A DNA stretch of 64,000 nt from Belliella calami (GTDB taxonomy: Bacteria > Bacteroidota > Bacteroidia > Cytophagales > Cyclobacteriaceae), in assembly GCF_022549695.1 (NCBI RefSeq), contig NZ_JAKZGS010000010.1, forward strand, positions 1 through 64,000, given 5' to 3'. How positions within the stretch are numbered: the stretch's first letter is position 1; every line of letters begins with the position of its first letter. A program made the position numbers and the translations under genes. The notes beneath the pieces were generated by a model. It did no database searches. It had not been told where the DNA came from and saw only the letters and a program-made list of their open reading frames with translations. This document shows, one piece after another, positions 27,491 to 37,775 of the stretch.

Positions 27491-28653
27491 TTTTTTTCTC
27501 TTAACTCATAGATATAATAACACTGATAGTCTTTTTCATACTCATGCAATTCAGCTTGGTCACCATATTGAAGATATCGATTCTGGCCAACATTGAGCAA
27601 AATTTTGCCAGGTAAAGTCCATTCTATAGGTTTCCCTAGTTGCTTTCCATCTTTGATATAGAAGTAGTACTTTTTTCGTGAATTTGCTTCAAGCTCACGT
27701 TGCTCCTCACTTGGATTTTCAAATACAGTATTTGGATCAGAACCTGTTCTATATCCAATCAACATCTCATCACCAAAACCTACAGCTTCAAAAAAAGCTC
27801 CACCAAACCTATTGTTATTCCCTCTATGTTCTTGCACAGTAGCTCTTGTTGCTTCTTCCAATGGAACTGTAATCAATTTATTGGGAGCAATTCTCTCCAA
27901 GTTAATTTTATTCACAATCTTAAAATTGTCATTGGGATCCATTTGATACAAAATGGAATCACCATACATGATACTTGAAATGTAGGTAGAGTTCACGTCT
28001 GAAAAATAAATAGGGTTATCTAAAAATGGAATAAAAACTCCCTGCTTGAAGGCACTGCTCTCATCAATTTTCCCTCCCTTTTTAATTTCGCCTGTCTTGA
28101 CATTCTGCAAATGAACCATATTTAGGGTATCAAAATAATCAACTGGATAGGTTTGTAAAAATGCATCATTCATATTTACCACAGCAGAAATGCTCCCATC
28201 TGTGGTCTTGAAAGAGCTAAGGTTATCCCTTGTAAAATTCATCAATCTAAATCTAATCCCTTGCTCAAAAGTAAAGCTTCTCTGAACTTTCAGATTCAAG
28301 TCATAAACAAATGTGCTTCCATCAGTGACCACCATAATCTCATCCCCAACAAACCCCACTCTTGCGGTAACTAGACCAAATGCATCTGGTCCCTCGGCTA
28401 AGGTATTCTCTGCTACTATTTCTCCTTCTTTGTCAATGATGATAAATCTACCCTCCATACTCATCTGAGGGATTATCAAATACAATTCTTTTTCGTGGTG
28501 ATAGTCCAGTATATGAACTGTCTTCAAAATATCGATGACGACCGAATCGACTTTGACAAATTCGAATTCTTTATCTAGATCAGAAATCTTGTTTTTGGAA
28601 TCACAGGATAAAATCAAAAGGCCAACGCCTAGAAAGTAAAGTAGATGCTTCAT
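27487..28653 (-). CDS. Propeller-like lipoprotein (DUF4221/6-bladed beta-propeller type)
   Basis: 388 residues with a lipoprotein signal (LYFLGVGLLILSC). The rest is a series of beta-strand pairs with DxxG-type turns (IIDKEGEIV, VYDLNLKVQ) as in six-bladed propellers, and motifs such as LAEGPDAFG seen in this Bacteroidota family. Probably a surface or periplasmic binding protein; ligand unknown. A diverged relative is at 53743-54876. Transcribed alone. Confidence 0.65.
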   Translation of the reverse strand: MKHLLYFLGVGLLILSCDSKNKISDLDKEFEFVKVDSVVIDILKTVHILDYHHEKELYLIIPQMSMEGRFIIIDKEGEIVAENTLAEGPDAFGLVTARVGFVGDEIMVVTDGSTFVYDLNLKVQRSFTFEQGIRFRLMNFTRDNLSSFKTTDGSISAVVNMNDAFLQTYPVDYFDTLNMVHLQNVKTGEIKKGGKIDESSAFKQGVFIPFLDNPIYFSDVNSTYISSIMYGDSILYQMDPNDNFKIVNKINLERIAPNKLITVPLEEATRATVQEHRGNNNRFGGAFFEAVGFGDEMLIGYRTGSDPNTVFENPSEEQRELEANSRKKYYFYIKDGKQLGKPIEWTLPGKILLNVGQNRYLQYGDQAELHEYEKDYQCYYIYELREKN

Positions 28654-28804
28654 ATCGGCAAAAATTTTTCTTCAATATAATTGTTTATTTAGTTGAAAAA
28701 AAATCCCGATAGATATTCTCAAGAAATCCTCGGGCCATCCGTTTGAAATTCAGATATTAGCATATTAATCACTAAACTATCTAAGAAAACTAAACTTATT
28801 TATT

Positions 28805-29266
28805 ATGAAGAATTTCATCGCTAAATTTTTGATCTGTATTACACTATGCTCTATAGCCCATGCTCAAACACAGCCAATACTCAATCTGGAAAAAGCCACA
28901 AAAATTGCCGATGCTGCTCAAGAGAAAGCAATTTCTGAAAACTGGAATGTGGTCATTTCGATTCTTGATCAAGGAGGAAATCTGATCTTACTCAGAAGAA
29001 TGGATGGTACACAAATAGGAAGTATAGAAATCGCCCAACTCAAAGCCAAAACAGCCTTTGAATTCAAACGTCCGACAAAAATCTTCGAAAACATGATCAA
29101 GGAAGGAGCGGTTCACCTGACTACCATGCCTATTACGGCTGTAGAAGGTGGTCTCCCAATCTTCCAAGATGATGTCATCATTGGATCCATTGGCATATCT
29201 GGAGTGACTTCTGCACAAGATGGTATCATAGCCGAAGCGGCATTGAAGGCAGCTGGGTTTAAGTAA
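28805..29266 (+). CDS. GlcG/HbpS-type heme-binding-like protein, secreted
   Basis: 153 residues with a signal peptide (IAKFLICITLCSIAHAQ) and a GlcG/DUF336 domain: LEKATKIADAAQEKAISENWNVVISILDQGGNLILLRRMDG, the KAKTAFEF helix, and IIGSIGISGVTSAQDGIIAEAAL at the end. Family members include the extracellular heme sensor HbpS and GlcG of glycolate operons; neither context is seen here. Its 3' end overlaps the convergent cupin gene by 8 bases. Confidence 0.88.
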   Translation: MKNFIAKFLICITLCSIAHAQTQPILNLEKATKIADAAQEKAISENWNVVISILDQGGNLILLRRMDGTQIGSIEIAQLKAKTAFEFKRPTKIFENMIKEGAVHLTTMPITAVEGGLPIFQDDVIIGSIGISGVTSAQDGIIAEAALKAAGFK

Positions 29267-29741
29267 GAATATTGATAATTTCTTTGTGCGTAGGAAATTT
29301 TTCCAATAGCTCTTGTTTGTTGTAAAGTCTAAAATCATCGAAATCAAAACCAGGTGCAACAACGCATGAAACAAGTGCAAAAGAATCTTTATCGTCCACA
29401 GTAGAACCAAAAATCACCCCAGCAGGAACCATCTGCTGGGGTTTATTTATTTCACTTACTGGACCAACTTTGATTTTGTCATATTGACCATTTTCATCTA
29501 TCACATGTACTGTCAATGGTGATCCTTCATGATAAAACCACATTTCGTCACTTTTGATTTGATGAAATTTGGAAACATTCTCAGAGGTCAACAAAAAGTA
29601 AATTGAAGTCACAATACTTCGCTCCCCAGAAGATGTACCAATTCCTAAATCAGATCTGTAGATCTCTTTATAATATCCTCCTTCTGGATGTGGTATTAAG
29701 TCCAATTCAGCAACCAATTCTTTGATTCTTTTTTGTATCAT
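29259..29741 (-). CDS. Cupin-fold protein (DUF985)
   Basis: 160 residues with the DUF985 signature PHPEGGYYKEIYRSD near the N-terminus, the strand-rich core with SEDEMWFYHEGSPL-like spacing (here KSDEMWFYHEGSPLTVHVID), and CVVAPGFDFDDFRLY at the end. Cupin members are small metal-binding or sugar-binding proteins; some are related to dTDP-sugar epimerases. Its ATG overlaps the wecB stop by four bases (ATGA), so the two genes are translationally coupled, suggesting a link to nucleotide-sugar metabolism. Confidence 0.85.
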   Translation of the reverse strand: MIQKRIKELVAELDLIPHPEGGYYKEIYRSDLGIGTSSGERSIVTSIYFLLTSENVSKFHQIKSDEMWFYHEGSPLTVHVIDENGQYDKIKVGPVSEINKPQQMVPAGVIFGSTVDDKDSFALVSCVVAPGFDFDDFRLYNKQELLEKFPTHKEIINILT

Positions 29742-30832
29742 CTGTATATATCAATAATCTTATCCACGATTCTCACAGCTGTCTTTCCATCCCAAAGTGG
29801 GATTCCTTTGTAGGATTTCCATTCACCACGCATCAACTTTTGGAGATATGGCGCCAGGTTTTGGGGATTTGTTCCTACCAATTCATTGGTTCCCAAATGA
29901 ATGGTCTCAGCACGCTCGGTATTGTCTCTCAAAGTCAAACAGGGCACGTTCATCACGCTTGCTTCCTCGGTGATTCCTCCTGAATCTGTAATCACAGCAA
30001 AAGCATTTTCCACCAAATAATTAAATTCCAAATAAGCCAAGGGGTCAACTAGGTGTAAGTTTGAATAGGAAATCCCAAGCTTTTCCAAGCTTTTGGCAGT
30101 TCTCGGGTGAACAGGGAAAATAATCGGCATCCCATTGGTACCTTCTATAATTGCATCAATCATTGCCTTGAGCTGTCCCTCTTGATCTACATTCGCAGGA
30201 CGGTGCATGGTGAGGACAAAGTATTTCTTCGCTTCCAAAACATCGAAAATTTCACCTTTCGGCTTTTGGAATTTTGACCTATTTGTCAACAAGGTGTCGA
30301 TCATGGTATTGCCGACATAATGGATCTTTTCTTTTGCAAAGCCAGCTTGGAGAAGATTTTCATTAGCAATTTCTGATGTGGTGAAAAAATGGTCTGAAAT
30401 ACTGTCTGTCACCATCCGATTGATTTCTTCTGGCATTGTCAAATCGCCAGAGCGAATCCCTCCTTCCACATGAGCCACATCTACGCAAAGCTTCTTGGCA
30501 GTAATCGAACAAGCCAATGTAGAAGTCACATCACCGACAACTATTACCAAATCTGGCCTATTTGCCAACAATTCCTTTTCAAAGGCGATCATCACTGCGG
30601 CAGTTTGCTCTGCTTGTGTCCCTCCTCCAGCAGCAAGATTCGTGTGAGGTTCAGGTATATTCAATTGATCAAAAAAGTCGCCCGACATCTTTTTATCATA
30701 ATGCTGTCCAGTATGTACTAGCCTAAATGATAGTTGGGAGCCTTTATTTATTTCAGCTTGAATGGCATGTAGGATTGGTGCGATTTTCATGAAATTTGGC
30801 CTAGCACCTGCCACCAAAGTAATTTTGATCAT
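29738..30832 (-). CDS. wecB: UDP-N-acetylglucosamine 2-epimerase (non-hydrolysing)
   Basis: 364 residues. GT-B fold features: VAGARPNFMKIAPI at the N-terminus, VHTGQHYDKKMS, the central HVEGGIRSGDLTMPEE, TMHRPANV and the C-terminal ITDSGGITEEASVMNVPCLTLRDNTERAET, all conserved in WecB. It interconverts UDP-GlcNAc and UDP-ManNAc, giving ManNAc residues for exopolysaccharide or other surface glycans. First gene of a two-gene unit with the cupin gene. Confidence 0.93.
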   Translation of the reverse strand: MIKITLVAGARPNFMKIAPILHAIQAEINKGSQLSFRLVHTGQHYDKKMSGDFFDQLNIPEPHTNLAAGGGTQAEQTAAVMIAFEKELLANRPDLVIVVGDVTSTLACSITAKKLCVDVAHVEGGIRSGDLTMPEEINRMVTDSISDHFFTTSEIANENLLQAGFAKEKIHYVGNTMIDTLLTNRSKFQKPKGEIFDVLEAKKYFVLTMHRPANVDQEGQLKAMIDAIIEGTNGMPIIFPVHPRTAKSLEKLGISYSNLHLVDPLAYLEFNYLVENAFAVITDSGGITEEASVMNVPCLTLRDNTERAETIHLGTNELVGTNPQNLAPYLQKLMRGEWKSYKGIPLWDGKTAVRIVDKIIDIYR

Positions 30833-31010
30833 AGAAGGATTAATAAATATTGAATGGCTAAATTAATTATAATTGGCAGGAGGACAAATTCATAAATCAT
30901 CTAATCTCTCTTGAAAATAAGACGTTTTGCATATTTATTTCGTTTATTTGTAGATTATTAAAATACCATACCTTCATCCAATCCACTTGAAGGACAAAAA
31001 CTTTGACGAA

Positions 31011-31676
31011 ATGATAACCAATTTCAAAAAAACGCTTCCAATTTACTTTTTGGGATTTTTTCTTCTGACGGCGCTATATTCATGTGAAGATGAATTGGTT
31101 GGCGAAACCCAAATCTACTCCAATGACTTTAGCCAGTTAGATTTGAGGAATTTCAACAACTCTAGACTCTTTGTCTTCGAAAATGATACGATTATGGGGT
31201 TTTATCACAATGAAGAAGTCTGGGTCAAACTCTTCGATATTCCTCCACATAATGCGATAAAAATCACGATAGATGTATTGGCACACGACACATGGGATGG
31301 CAATTTGGATGATGGTGTTTCTGGTCCTGATTATTGGTATTTCAAAATAGATGATGAAGAAGTCTACAGGACTACTTTTTCCAATAGCGTATGTGAATCT
31401 ACTTACTGTTTGAGACAATCTTTTCCAGATGAATTTATAAAACAAAACTTTCCAAAAGAAGGGGCTTTAGCGACCAATATCCCTGGACTATGCAGCCAAG
31501 CTGGCGTCCCAAACCAAACTACCAAGTACTCAATCACCAAGACTTTCAGACATTTCAAAGATAGCTTGAAAATCACAATGGGTGATGAGTTGATGCAGAC
31601 CAACGCATTTAGTCCCCTATGTGACGAAAGCTGGTCAATCTCCAAAATTGAAGTTAGTGCTCTTGCTGTTAGATAA
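31011..31676 (+). CDS. Hypothetical lipoprotein upstream of a Wzi-like gene
   Basis: About 221 residues from the ATG at 31011, which starts a lipoprotein signal (LGFFLLTALYSC); a TTG at 30987 is the other possible start. The mature part is beta-rich with several cysteines (e.g. CESTYCLRQ, LCSQAG, PLCDESW), so it may hold disulphides in the periplasm or at the surface. I recognise no named family. It ends seven bases before the Wzi-like gene and is probably co-transcribed with it. Confidence 0.65.
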   Translation: MITNFKKTLPIYFLGFFLLTALYSCEDELVGETQIYSNDFSQLDLRNFNNSRLFVFENDTIMGFYHNEEVWVKLFDIPPHNAIKITIDVLAHDTWDGNLDDGVSGPDYWYFKIDDEEVYRTTFSNSVCESTYCLRQSFPDEFIKQNFPKEGALATNIPGLCSQAGVPNQTTKYSITKTFRHFKDSLKITMGDELMQTNAFSPLCDESWSISKIEVSALAVR

Positions 31677-31682
31677 TAGAAT

Positions 31683-33374
31683 ATGAAAAAATTACTAAAA
31701 CTCAATATTTTCTTACTTTTGGCAGTTGCTTCATTTGAAAATATAGCGCAAACCCTTCCCTTCAATACACTTGGAATGGAGGAATATCTTAGGAGAAGAC
31801 AACTTTTGGGCGAGGTAGATCGGAATAGTTCATTCACGATCAGACCACTTTATCCAGCTCAAGCATTTGATACGTATTCAGGAATAGATATAGACAATAC
31901 TTTTCAGGATTTTGATAACTCGGAGTTCAATATGAAATTCGGGGACAAAAAGCAGGGAACCTTTTTGCTCATGCCTTTTACAATGATGAATCAATACAAT
32001 TCAGATTTGACTTTTGGGCAAAATGATGGAGCAATGATTCCAAATAATGGATTGCAATCCATGTTATCCCTAGGGGTCTTTGTCAGCTATGGGATATTTA
32101 GCCTTCAGTTTCAGCCAGAATTGGTTATTGCCCAAAACAAAGATTTTGTGGGTTTTCCAATCGAGCATCAGTCAACTATTCTTTATTACTACGAGTATTT
32201 GAATAGAATCGACATGCCTGAGCGATTTGGCACAGGTACTTATATGAAACTTCTCCCTGGCCAATCAAGTATTCGCATCAATCCGGGAAACTTTTCCATT
32301 GGTCTTTCCACTGAAAACCTTTGGTGGGGGCCTGCCAAACGTTCATCTTTAATACTTAGCAACAACGCCCCAGGTTTTGCCCATTTTACAATCAATACAA
32401 GAAAACCAGTGAAAACGGCAGTTGGACATTTTGAAGGCCAAATTATCGCTGGACATCTAAACAGCACAAACTACGAATTGCCACATCAAGATTATATCTT
32501 TCAGCAAAACAACGTTTTTGTACCCAAAAGAGAAGATGGGAGCAGGTATCTTTCTGGATTGATATTGACCTATCAGCCAAAGTGGGTTCCTGGGCTTTCT
32601 TTGGGATATGCATCTACAAGCCACATGTATCGGGCTGATATGGATGAGTTAAAAGATTACTTGCCTGTATTTAATGGGGAAAAAAGCATAAGTACTGTGG
32701 GATATCCAAAAAGAGATCAAAGGCAACAATTTAGCTCTGGTTTTTTTAGATGGGTAACTCCAGAAGGGCATTTTGAATTTTATGGCGAATATGGCACAAA
32801 TGGTAACAGCAGAAGACTGAAGGATTTCTTGGTGACACCAGAGAGAAATAGAGGTTTTACTTTTGGATTCAGTAATATGTTTCCGCTCAAAAAGCAAGAA
32901 CAGTACATACAACTTAGTGCAGAAATGACCCAAACTGGCCAAACCATAAGAGAAAGTATTAGAGACATGGACACTTGGTACATTCATGACCATGTAAGGC
33001 ATGGCTACACACATCAAGGACAAGTGTTGGGGATGGGCTATGGTCCAGCCGCGAATGTTAATTGGCTAGAAGTAAGTTGGATCAAAAATTATAATAGAAT
33101 CGGATTTCAATTCGAACGGATTGTCTACAACAACGACTTTTATTACTTCAGAATGGAAACTTCAAAAGATTGGCGAAATAAATACATAGATTTAGTACCC
33201 GGTCTAATAGCTGATTGGAGATTTGGAAATGTCCTTCTAAGTGGAAGTTTACAATATGTGAATACCTTAAACTATAAGTGGTATCTTGAAAATGATCCGG
33301 ATTTCTATTTTGTGCCTGGGGATGATCGAAAAACAGTAATGGCAAGGTTTGGTATTTCTTATATTCTAAAATAA
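31683..33374 (+). CDS. Capsule assembly Wzi-family outer membrane protein
   Basis: 563 residues with a signal peptide ending FENIAQ and a Wzi-like barrel: FNTLGMEEYLRRRQLLGEV, SIRINPGNFSIGLSTENLWWGPAKRSSLILSNNAPGF and repeated aromatic strands to the C-terminal FGISYILK. Wzi in Gram-negative bacteria is a surface lectin-like porin that attaches capsule; this one probably binds the exopolysaccharide whose synthesis genes lie nearby. Follows the lipoprotein gene with no promoter space. Confidence 0.85.
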   Translation: MKKLLKLNIFLLLAVASFENIAQTLPFNTLGMEEYLRRRQLLGEVDRNSSFTIRPLYPAQAFDTYSGIDIDNTFQDFDNSEFNMKFGDKKQGTFLLMPFTMMNQYNSDLTFGQNDGAMIPNNGLQSMLSLGVFVSYGIFSLQFQPELVIAQNKDFVGFPIEHQSTILYYYEYLNRIDMPERFGTGTYMKLLPGQSSIRINPGNFSIGLSTENLWWGPAKRSSLILSNNAPGFAHFTINTRKPVKTAVGHFEGQIIAGHLNSTNYELPHQDYIFQQNNVFVPKREDGSRYLSGLILTYQPKWVPGLSLGYASTSHMYRADMDELKDYLPVFNGEKSISTVGYPKRDQRQQFSSGFFRWVTPEGHFEFYGEYGTNGNSRRLKDFLVTPERNRGFTFGFSNMFPLKKQEQYIQLSAEMTQTGQTIRESIRDMDTWYIHDHVRHGYTHQGQVLGMGYGPAANVNWLEVSWIKNYNRIGFQFERIVYNNDFYYFRMETSKDWRNKYIDLVPGLIADWRFGNVLLSGSLQYVNTLNYKWYLENDPDFYFVPGDDRKTVMARFGISYILK

Positions 33375-33376
33375 AA

Positions 33377-34516
33377 TCACAAAACTTCATTCAAGCCAAA
33401 ATAAAAGGCGCGTTGATCTCCAAATGCAATGTCAATCCTAATATTAAGACCTTCTGGATTTAGCTTGTAACGGAAACCAAACCCACCGCCATATTTCATT
33501 CGACTTAAGGTAAATTGGTTTGGACTATTGGCCACCTGACCAGCACTTCCGAAAAACACCATCCCAAAATTTCTGTAAATCGGCACTCTGTACTCCGCCT
33601 GATGCACTACAGCATGGCGATCTCTATATCTTCCCTCGAAGTACCCACGCATCAGATCACTCCCACCTATCAAAGAGACATGCTGAAAAGGTGGATTGCC
33701 TGTCGTAAAACTCCAATAACTCTGTAATGCCAAGACCTGACTCTTGTATGGGTTGAGGTATTTTCTGAGATCTAATGCATATTGATTGAAAGTAAAATTA
33801 CTACCCAAAAAACCCTGAAAACTCATCCAAGTGAGTCGGTTATACCAGCCGTCTGAAGGTTGAAAAATATTGCCTCTTGTATCATGGTTCAATACCAATC
33901 CCAAACCTGAGAGCCTCTGACCATCTGATCCCGCTACTTGATCTGTGTCAAGGATACCACCTGGCTCTTTTTTAAAAATATCATCTATCCTAAACTCATA
34001 CCTTGGACCCAAGTAAAGCCCTTTTGCTATTTTCTTTTCATAGTTCAAATGAAAATATGCATATCTCGTAGAGTAAAACTCCTCATTGGAAGCATCAAGG
34101 TCATTTCCTATTCCATAAAACTTGAACGGATAATTGGTGAATTCTATCCTTGCATTTAGATACTCCTCGTTTTCATTCATCCACAGATCCAATTCAGTAG
34201 TTACAATCGTCTGATTGTTCAAAGTGTACAGGAAAGTAATCGGCAAAGTAGAAGGTCTAAGCAATTCATCGGACTCATTTTTATGCCTAAATATCCTAAT
34301 CGCCCTGATTCCCAATCCAAGGTTAGTCTCTGGAGAATAAACTACTGCTGGGATAAAAGACCATTTTTCCCCTGAAATCAAATCAACAGTATTGTCAGCA
34401 AAATCGAATAATTTTTCGATCAAACCCGATTTTCCAACACTGTCAGCTTCTGAAATAGCTTGTGGATAAGCCTTCAAAGAAAAAAATAGAAACAATATCA
34501 CCCATGCTTTTTTCAT
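33377..34516 (-). CDS. BamA/TamA-type (Omp85) outer membrane protein
   Basis: About 379 residues from the ATG at 34516 (KKAWVILFLFFSLKAYPQ signal). It has no POTRA repeats; the visible part is the surface-antigen barrel: SPETNLGLGIRAIRIF, LNHDTRGNIFQPSDGWYNRLTW, GGSDLMRGYFEGRYRDRHAVVHQAEYR (the lid-loop RG motif of Omp85 proteins) and the C-terminal FGLNEVL. Short Omp85 proteins of this type occur widely in Bacteroidota; substrate unknown. Convergent with the Wzi-like gene and upstream of a TonB receptor on the same strand. Confidence 0.85.
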   Translation of the reverse strand: MKKAWVILFLFFSLKAYPQAISEADSVGKSGLIEKLFDFADNTVDLISGEKWSFIPAVVYSPETNLGLGIRAIRIFRHKNESDELLRPSTLPITFLYTLNNQTIVTTELDLWMNENEEYLNARIEFTNYPFKFYGIGNDLDASNEEFYSTRYAYFHLNYEKKIAKGLYLGPRYEFRIDDIFKKEPGGILDTDQVAGSDGQRLSGLGLVLNHDTRGNIFQPSDGWYNRLTWMSFQGFLGSNFTFNQYALDLRKYLNPYKSQVLALQSYWSFTTGNPPFQHVSLIGGSDLMRGYFEGRYRDRHAVVHQAEYRVPIYRNFGMVFFGSAGQVANSPNQFTLSRMKYGGGFGFRYKLNPEGLNIRIDIAFGDQRAFYFGLNEVL

Positions 34517-34555
34517 TGGCAGCAAAGTTACGCTTTCGATTCAGCTTCGCAACAC

Positions 34556-36961
34556 TTAGAACTCGATGATGATACCGACAGTAGGTAGAACTGTTCCGGC
34601 TGGATTTTCAGCCAAGCGTAATAAGTACCTCGAAGGATCATTTGGATTCACTTGAATTTCACCAGAGTTATCCCTTACCGGAATCAGGTTGGGTGGCTGT
34701 TGGGCTTTGAAATTGTATGCGTTCTGAATGTCAAAATACCAATTGAGATTCCACTTGTCGAAGAAATATTTTTTATCAATTCTTAAATCCAGCTGGTGAA
34801 ATGCTTTAAGTCGAATATCATTGATACGGTTGAAATCATTGATGCCAACTCCTCTAGCGTCCCAATTGTTGATCAAAGCTGAGCTTTGCAGGTCAAAAGG
34901 AGTATAAGGGGCACCGCCTAAGAATCTCCATCTTCCACCAATTTCCCAGTTTTTGCCAAAACGCTTACCGGCAGTCAAGCTGACTATAAATCTATTGTCC
35001 CATGAGGACGGGATAAATCCATCCGTATTGGGATTGGTAAATTCACTTCTCACTAGTGTGACTGCTGCGATTCCATAGAAATTGTTAAATAACCGCTGCT
35101 GTGCCAAAAATTCCACTCCATAAGCCCTTCCTTCTGCATTGGAATTGACTGGCTCATTTCCGATGACGCCAAAATCAGCCCCCAAATTGGACAATGCGAT
35201 CCCATTTCGGATAGATGAAGGATAATTGTTGTAATGCTTGTAAAAACCTTCTATGGTAAAACGCCTGTTTTTCTCAGGAAACACACGCTCTATTCCTGTG
35301 ATAAATTGGGTAGATCTGATAAATTTTATGTCATTAAGCTGATTCACCAAAGCTCCTTCATTGTTTCTATAACCCAAAGCTGTATAAGGAGGCTTTTGGT
35401 AGTAGATTCCTGAATTTGCAGTCAGGAAGAAATTAGGCTTCAATTGATAGGAAACAGAAAGTCTAGGGCTGATTTGATTAAGAGGATTTTGGGCTGTTGC
35501 ACCAAAATCACTTCCATCCATTCTTATTCCTCCAGAAAGTAATAGTCGCTCATCTACAGAAGTTTTGGTTCCCGATACAAAAGCTCCGTAACTATTGAAA
35601 AATGCTTTGTTGTTCACCGAAATCACTCCTCCTTCATTTGATAGTGTGCTCCGGTCAAAATTATTGATCAAATACCTCGCAAATTCATAATTCACTCCGT
35701 ATTTCAAACTATATCCTTTTCCAAAAATACTGTTTTCGGCTCTGAATTTATTTTCACTTTCTTGGGAAGTATAGTCAAAAATGAGGTTTTGGGGATCACT
35801 TTCATCGTTGTTGAAATATTTGATGGACTGATTGTTCAGCATATTTCGACTTAGAATAAATGTCCAAAAACCATTTTCCCTGAATCGCTTCAATTTTGCA
35901 CCGGTTGCATAATTCCATTGGGAGGAAATTGGAAGACTTCCCAACAGGTATAACCTCTCTTCCCTTTCTTCAAAAGTTTCATTGTTTGGAACATCAAAAT
36001 TCAAAGCAAACTGATCAATTGCTCCTACACCGATCAAAGTCAATTCTGTTTTGTCATTGAATTTCGTTTTTGTCTTAAACTGAAAATCATTGAAAGTAGG
36101 CAAAAAAGGCAAACCAATCAGACGAAAGAGTCCTTGTAAATAGGATCTTCTAGCTGACACCAAATAGGTCGTCTTTTCTCCCAACGGCCCTTCATTGGAA
36201 AGTGTCAATTCACTGGCTCCTACTGTCAGCTGGGTAGCCATTTTATCTCTCCTTCCTTCCTTGAGCTGAAATTCAAAAAAGGAACTTAGAGAGTTCATCC
36301 TATTTGCTGGAAAACCACCAGTGATTACTTCTACATTTTGAATCAAATTTACATTGAGAATACCAACTGGCCCACCTGATGAACCTTGTGTAGCAAAGTG
36401 ATTGATTACAGGTACTTCGATCTCGTCTATGTAGAATTTATTTTCATTTGGAGCACCACCACGGATGATAATATCATTTCTGAAACTTGCCGTGCTTGCT
36501 ACACCAGGAAGCGATTGAATGACTCTAGAAATATCTCTGTTTCCACCTGGATACCTTTCTATTTCATTGGCATTGAGCTTTCTTACAGAAAGAGGTGTTT
36601 CTTCAGACCTAGAAAATTCTGAGCTCACGACCACTTCATTCAGATCGGCAGCTTCTTCTTCCAGCTCAAAATCCAACTGCACCGGCTTGGCTCGGGAAAC
36701 TTGCACCTCAAAAATCGTTTTGCTTCTAAAACCAACAAAACTTGCCTTAATATTATAAAGTCCTGGCTTGATTCCTTCAAGTTTATATACACCATTTTCA
36801 TCCGAAACAGTCCCTATATCAGAATCCAAGATGACGATATTGGCAAAGGGAATTGCTTCATTGCTAACAGGATTTTTCACTTTTCCCTGAATGACCCCGT
36901 CTTGGGCAAAACTGTGGTATGAAATAAACAAAAAGCTAACTATTGTAAACAGATTTCTCAT
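34556..36961 (-). CDS. TonB-dependent receptor
   Basis: About 801 residues. Signal peptide (FTIVSFLFISYHSFAQ), carboxypeptidase-like domain (IQGKVKNPVSNEAIPFANIVILDSD), a plug with ELNEVVVSSEFSR-type TonB-box region and LPGVASTASFRNDIIIRGGAPNENKFYIDEIEVP, then the barrel ending GTVLPTVGIIIEF. A TTG nine bases upstream is an alternative start. No SusD-like partner is present. It is upstream of the Omp85 gene with 39 bases between them, so the two may be co-transcribed. Ligand not determinable. Confidence 0.9.
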   Translation of the reverse strand: MRNLFTIVSFLFISYHSFAQDGVIQGKVKNPVSNEAIPFANIVILDSDIGTVSDENGVYKLEGIKPGLYNIKASFVGFRSKTIFEVQVSRAKPVQLDFELEEEAADLNEVVVSSEFSRSEETPLSVRKLNANEIERYPGGNRDISRVIQSLPGVASTASFRNDIIIRGGAPNENKFYIDEIEVPVINHFATQGSSGGPVGILNVNLIQNVEVITGGFPANRMNSLSSFFEFQLKEGRRDKMATQLTVGASELTLSNEGPLGEKTTYLVSARRSYLQGLFRLIGLPFLPTFNDFQFKTKTKFNDKTELTLIGVGAIDQFALNFDVPNNETFEEREERLYLLGSLPISSQWNYATGAKLKRFRENGFWTFILSRNMLNNQSIKYFNNDESDPQNLIFDYTSQESENKFRAENSIFGKGYSLKYGVNYEFARYLINNFDRSTLSNEGGVISVNNKAFFNSYGAFVSGTKTSVDERLLLSGGIRMDGSDFGATAQNPLNQISPRLSVSYQLKPNFFLTANSGIYYQKPPYTALGYRNNEGALVNQLNDIKFIRSTQFITGIERVFPEKNRRFTIEGFYKHYNNYPSSIRNGIALSNLGADFGVIGNEPVNSNAEGRAYGVEFLAQQRLFNNFYGIAAVTLVRSEFTNPNTDGFIPSSWDNRFIVSLTAGKRFGKNWEIGGRWRFLGGAPYTPFDLQSSALINNWDARGVGINDFNRINDIRLKAFHQLDLRIDKKYFFDKWNLNWYFDIQNAYNFKAQQPPNLIPVRDNSGEIQVNPNDPSRYLLRLAENPAGTVLPTVGIIIEF

Positions 36962-37048
36962 AAATGACAATTAACAGTCTATCTAATCTATTTTGGATAT
37001 AAATGGTTTCGGGAAATTGATAAAAAACGCGAAGTTTCTAGGTTTTTT

Positions 37049-37744
37049 TTAATCTTTTAGTCTCCAAAGCCTCCACCATGGAGTCCCAGGGGAATCGTGA
37101 TGTTCATAATGATAGCCGAAAAAATAACAGGACAAAAATGCCCAAACATGGTTTTTTGATTGTGTCTTGGAATGGTGAATATTTTCGGATTCACCCATGT
37201 GAGGTCTATAAGTGCCGAAATAAAACAGCTGGAATGTTGCCAAAACAGCTGGCAGCATCCAGAAAACGATCAGGTTCTCGGTTGGTAAAAATAGTTTTAG
37301 AACATTGAATGTGACAGCCATTAAAATTATCTGCCAAATCGAAACGTACTGTTTGATAAAACTAAAATACCAAAGAAAGAAATTGTCAGAATGATGGTAA
37401 TCGGGATCTTTGTCGGTAGCCACATATTTGTGGTGTTCGTGATGTTTTGGAAATAGTCTCCAATAAAAATTATAAGAAAACAAAATCGCCGTCAACCAAC
37501 CGATTGCATGGTTCAACTTTTTGTTTCTCGATACCAACCCATGCATTGCATCGTGCGAAGTGATGAAAAGCCCTGTATAGAGATGTGTTTGAATCAAAAT
37601 TCCTAAATAAGTAATAGGACTGTACCAACTCAAAGGGAAGCTTAATAGAAAAGCCAATGATATAGACCACAAAAGGATTACAGAAGAACCTATTAGGATT
37701 CCTTTAGGATCAATAGAGTTGCTATGGCTTATTGAGTTGGACAC
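37049..37744 (-). CDS. crtW: Beta-carotene ketolase CrtW (fatty acid desaturase family)
   Basis: 231 residues with three membrane regions and the di-iron histidine motifs of CrtW: HDAMHG near residue 65, HHEHHKY near 101, and the C-terminal YHYEHHDSPGTPWWRL. It adds keto groups at C-4 of beta-ionone rings, in the membrane, giving echinenone/canthaxanthin or, with CrtZ, astaxanthin-type ends. The only start is GTG (37744), as no ATG lies near the N-terminus. Last gene of the carotenoid operon, 31 bases after ispH. Confidence 0.93.
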   Translation of the reverse strand: MSNSISHSNSIDPKGILIGSSVILLWSISLAFLLSFPLSWYSPITYLGILIQTHLYTGLFITSHDAMHGLVSRNKKLNHAIGWLTAILFSYNFYWRLFPKHHEHHKYVATDKDPDYHHSDNFFLWYFSFIKQYVSIWQIILMAVTFNVLKLFLPTENLIVFWMLPAVLATFQLFYFGTYRPHMGESENIHHSKTQSKNHVWAFLSCYFFGYHYEHHDSPGTPWWRLWRLKD

Positions 37745-37775
37745 GAGGCAAATTTAGACAAATAAATTTCCCAAC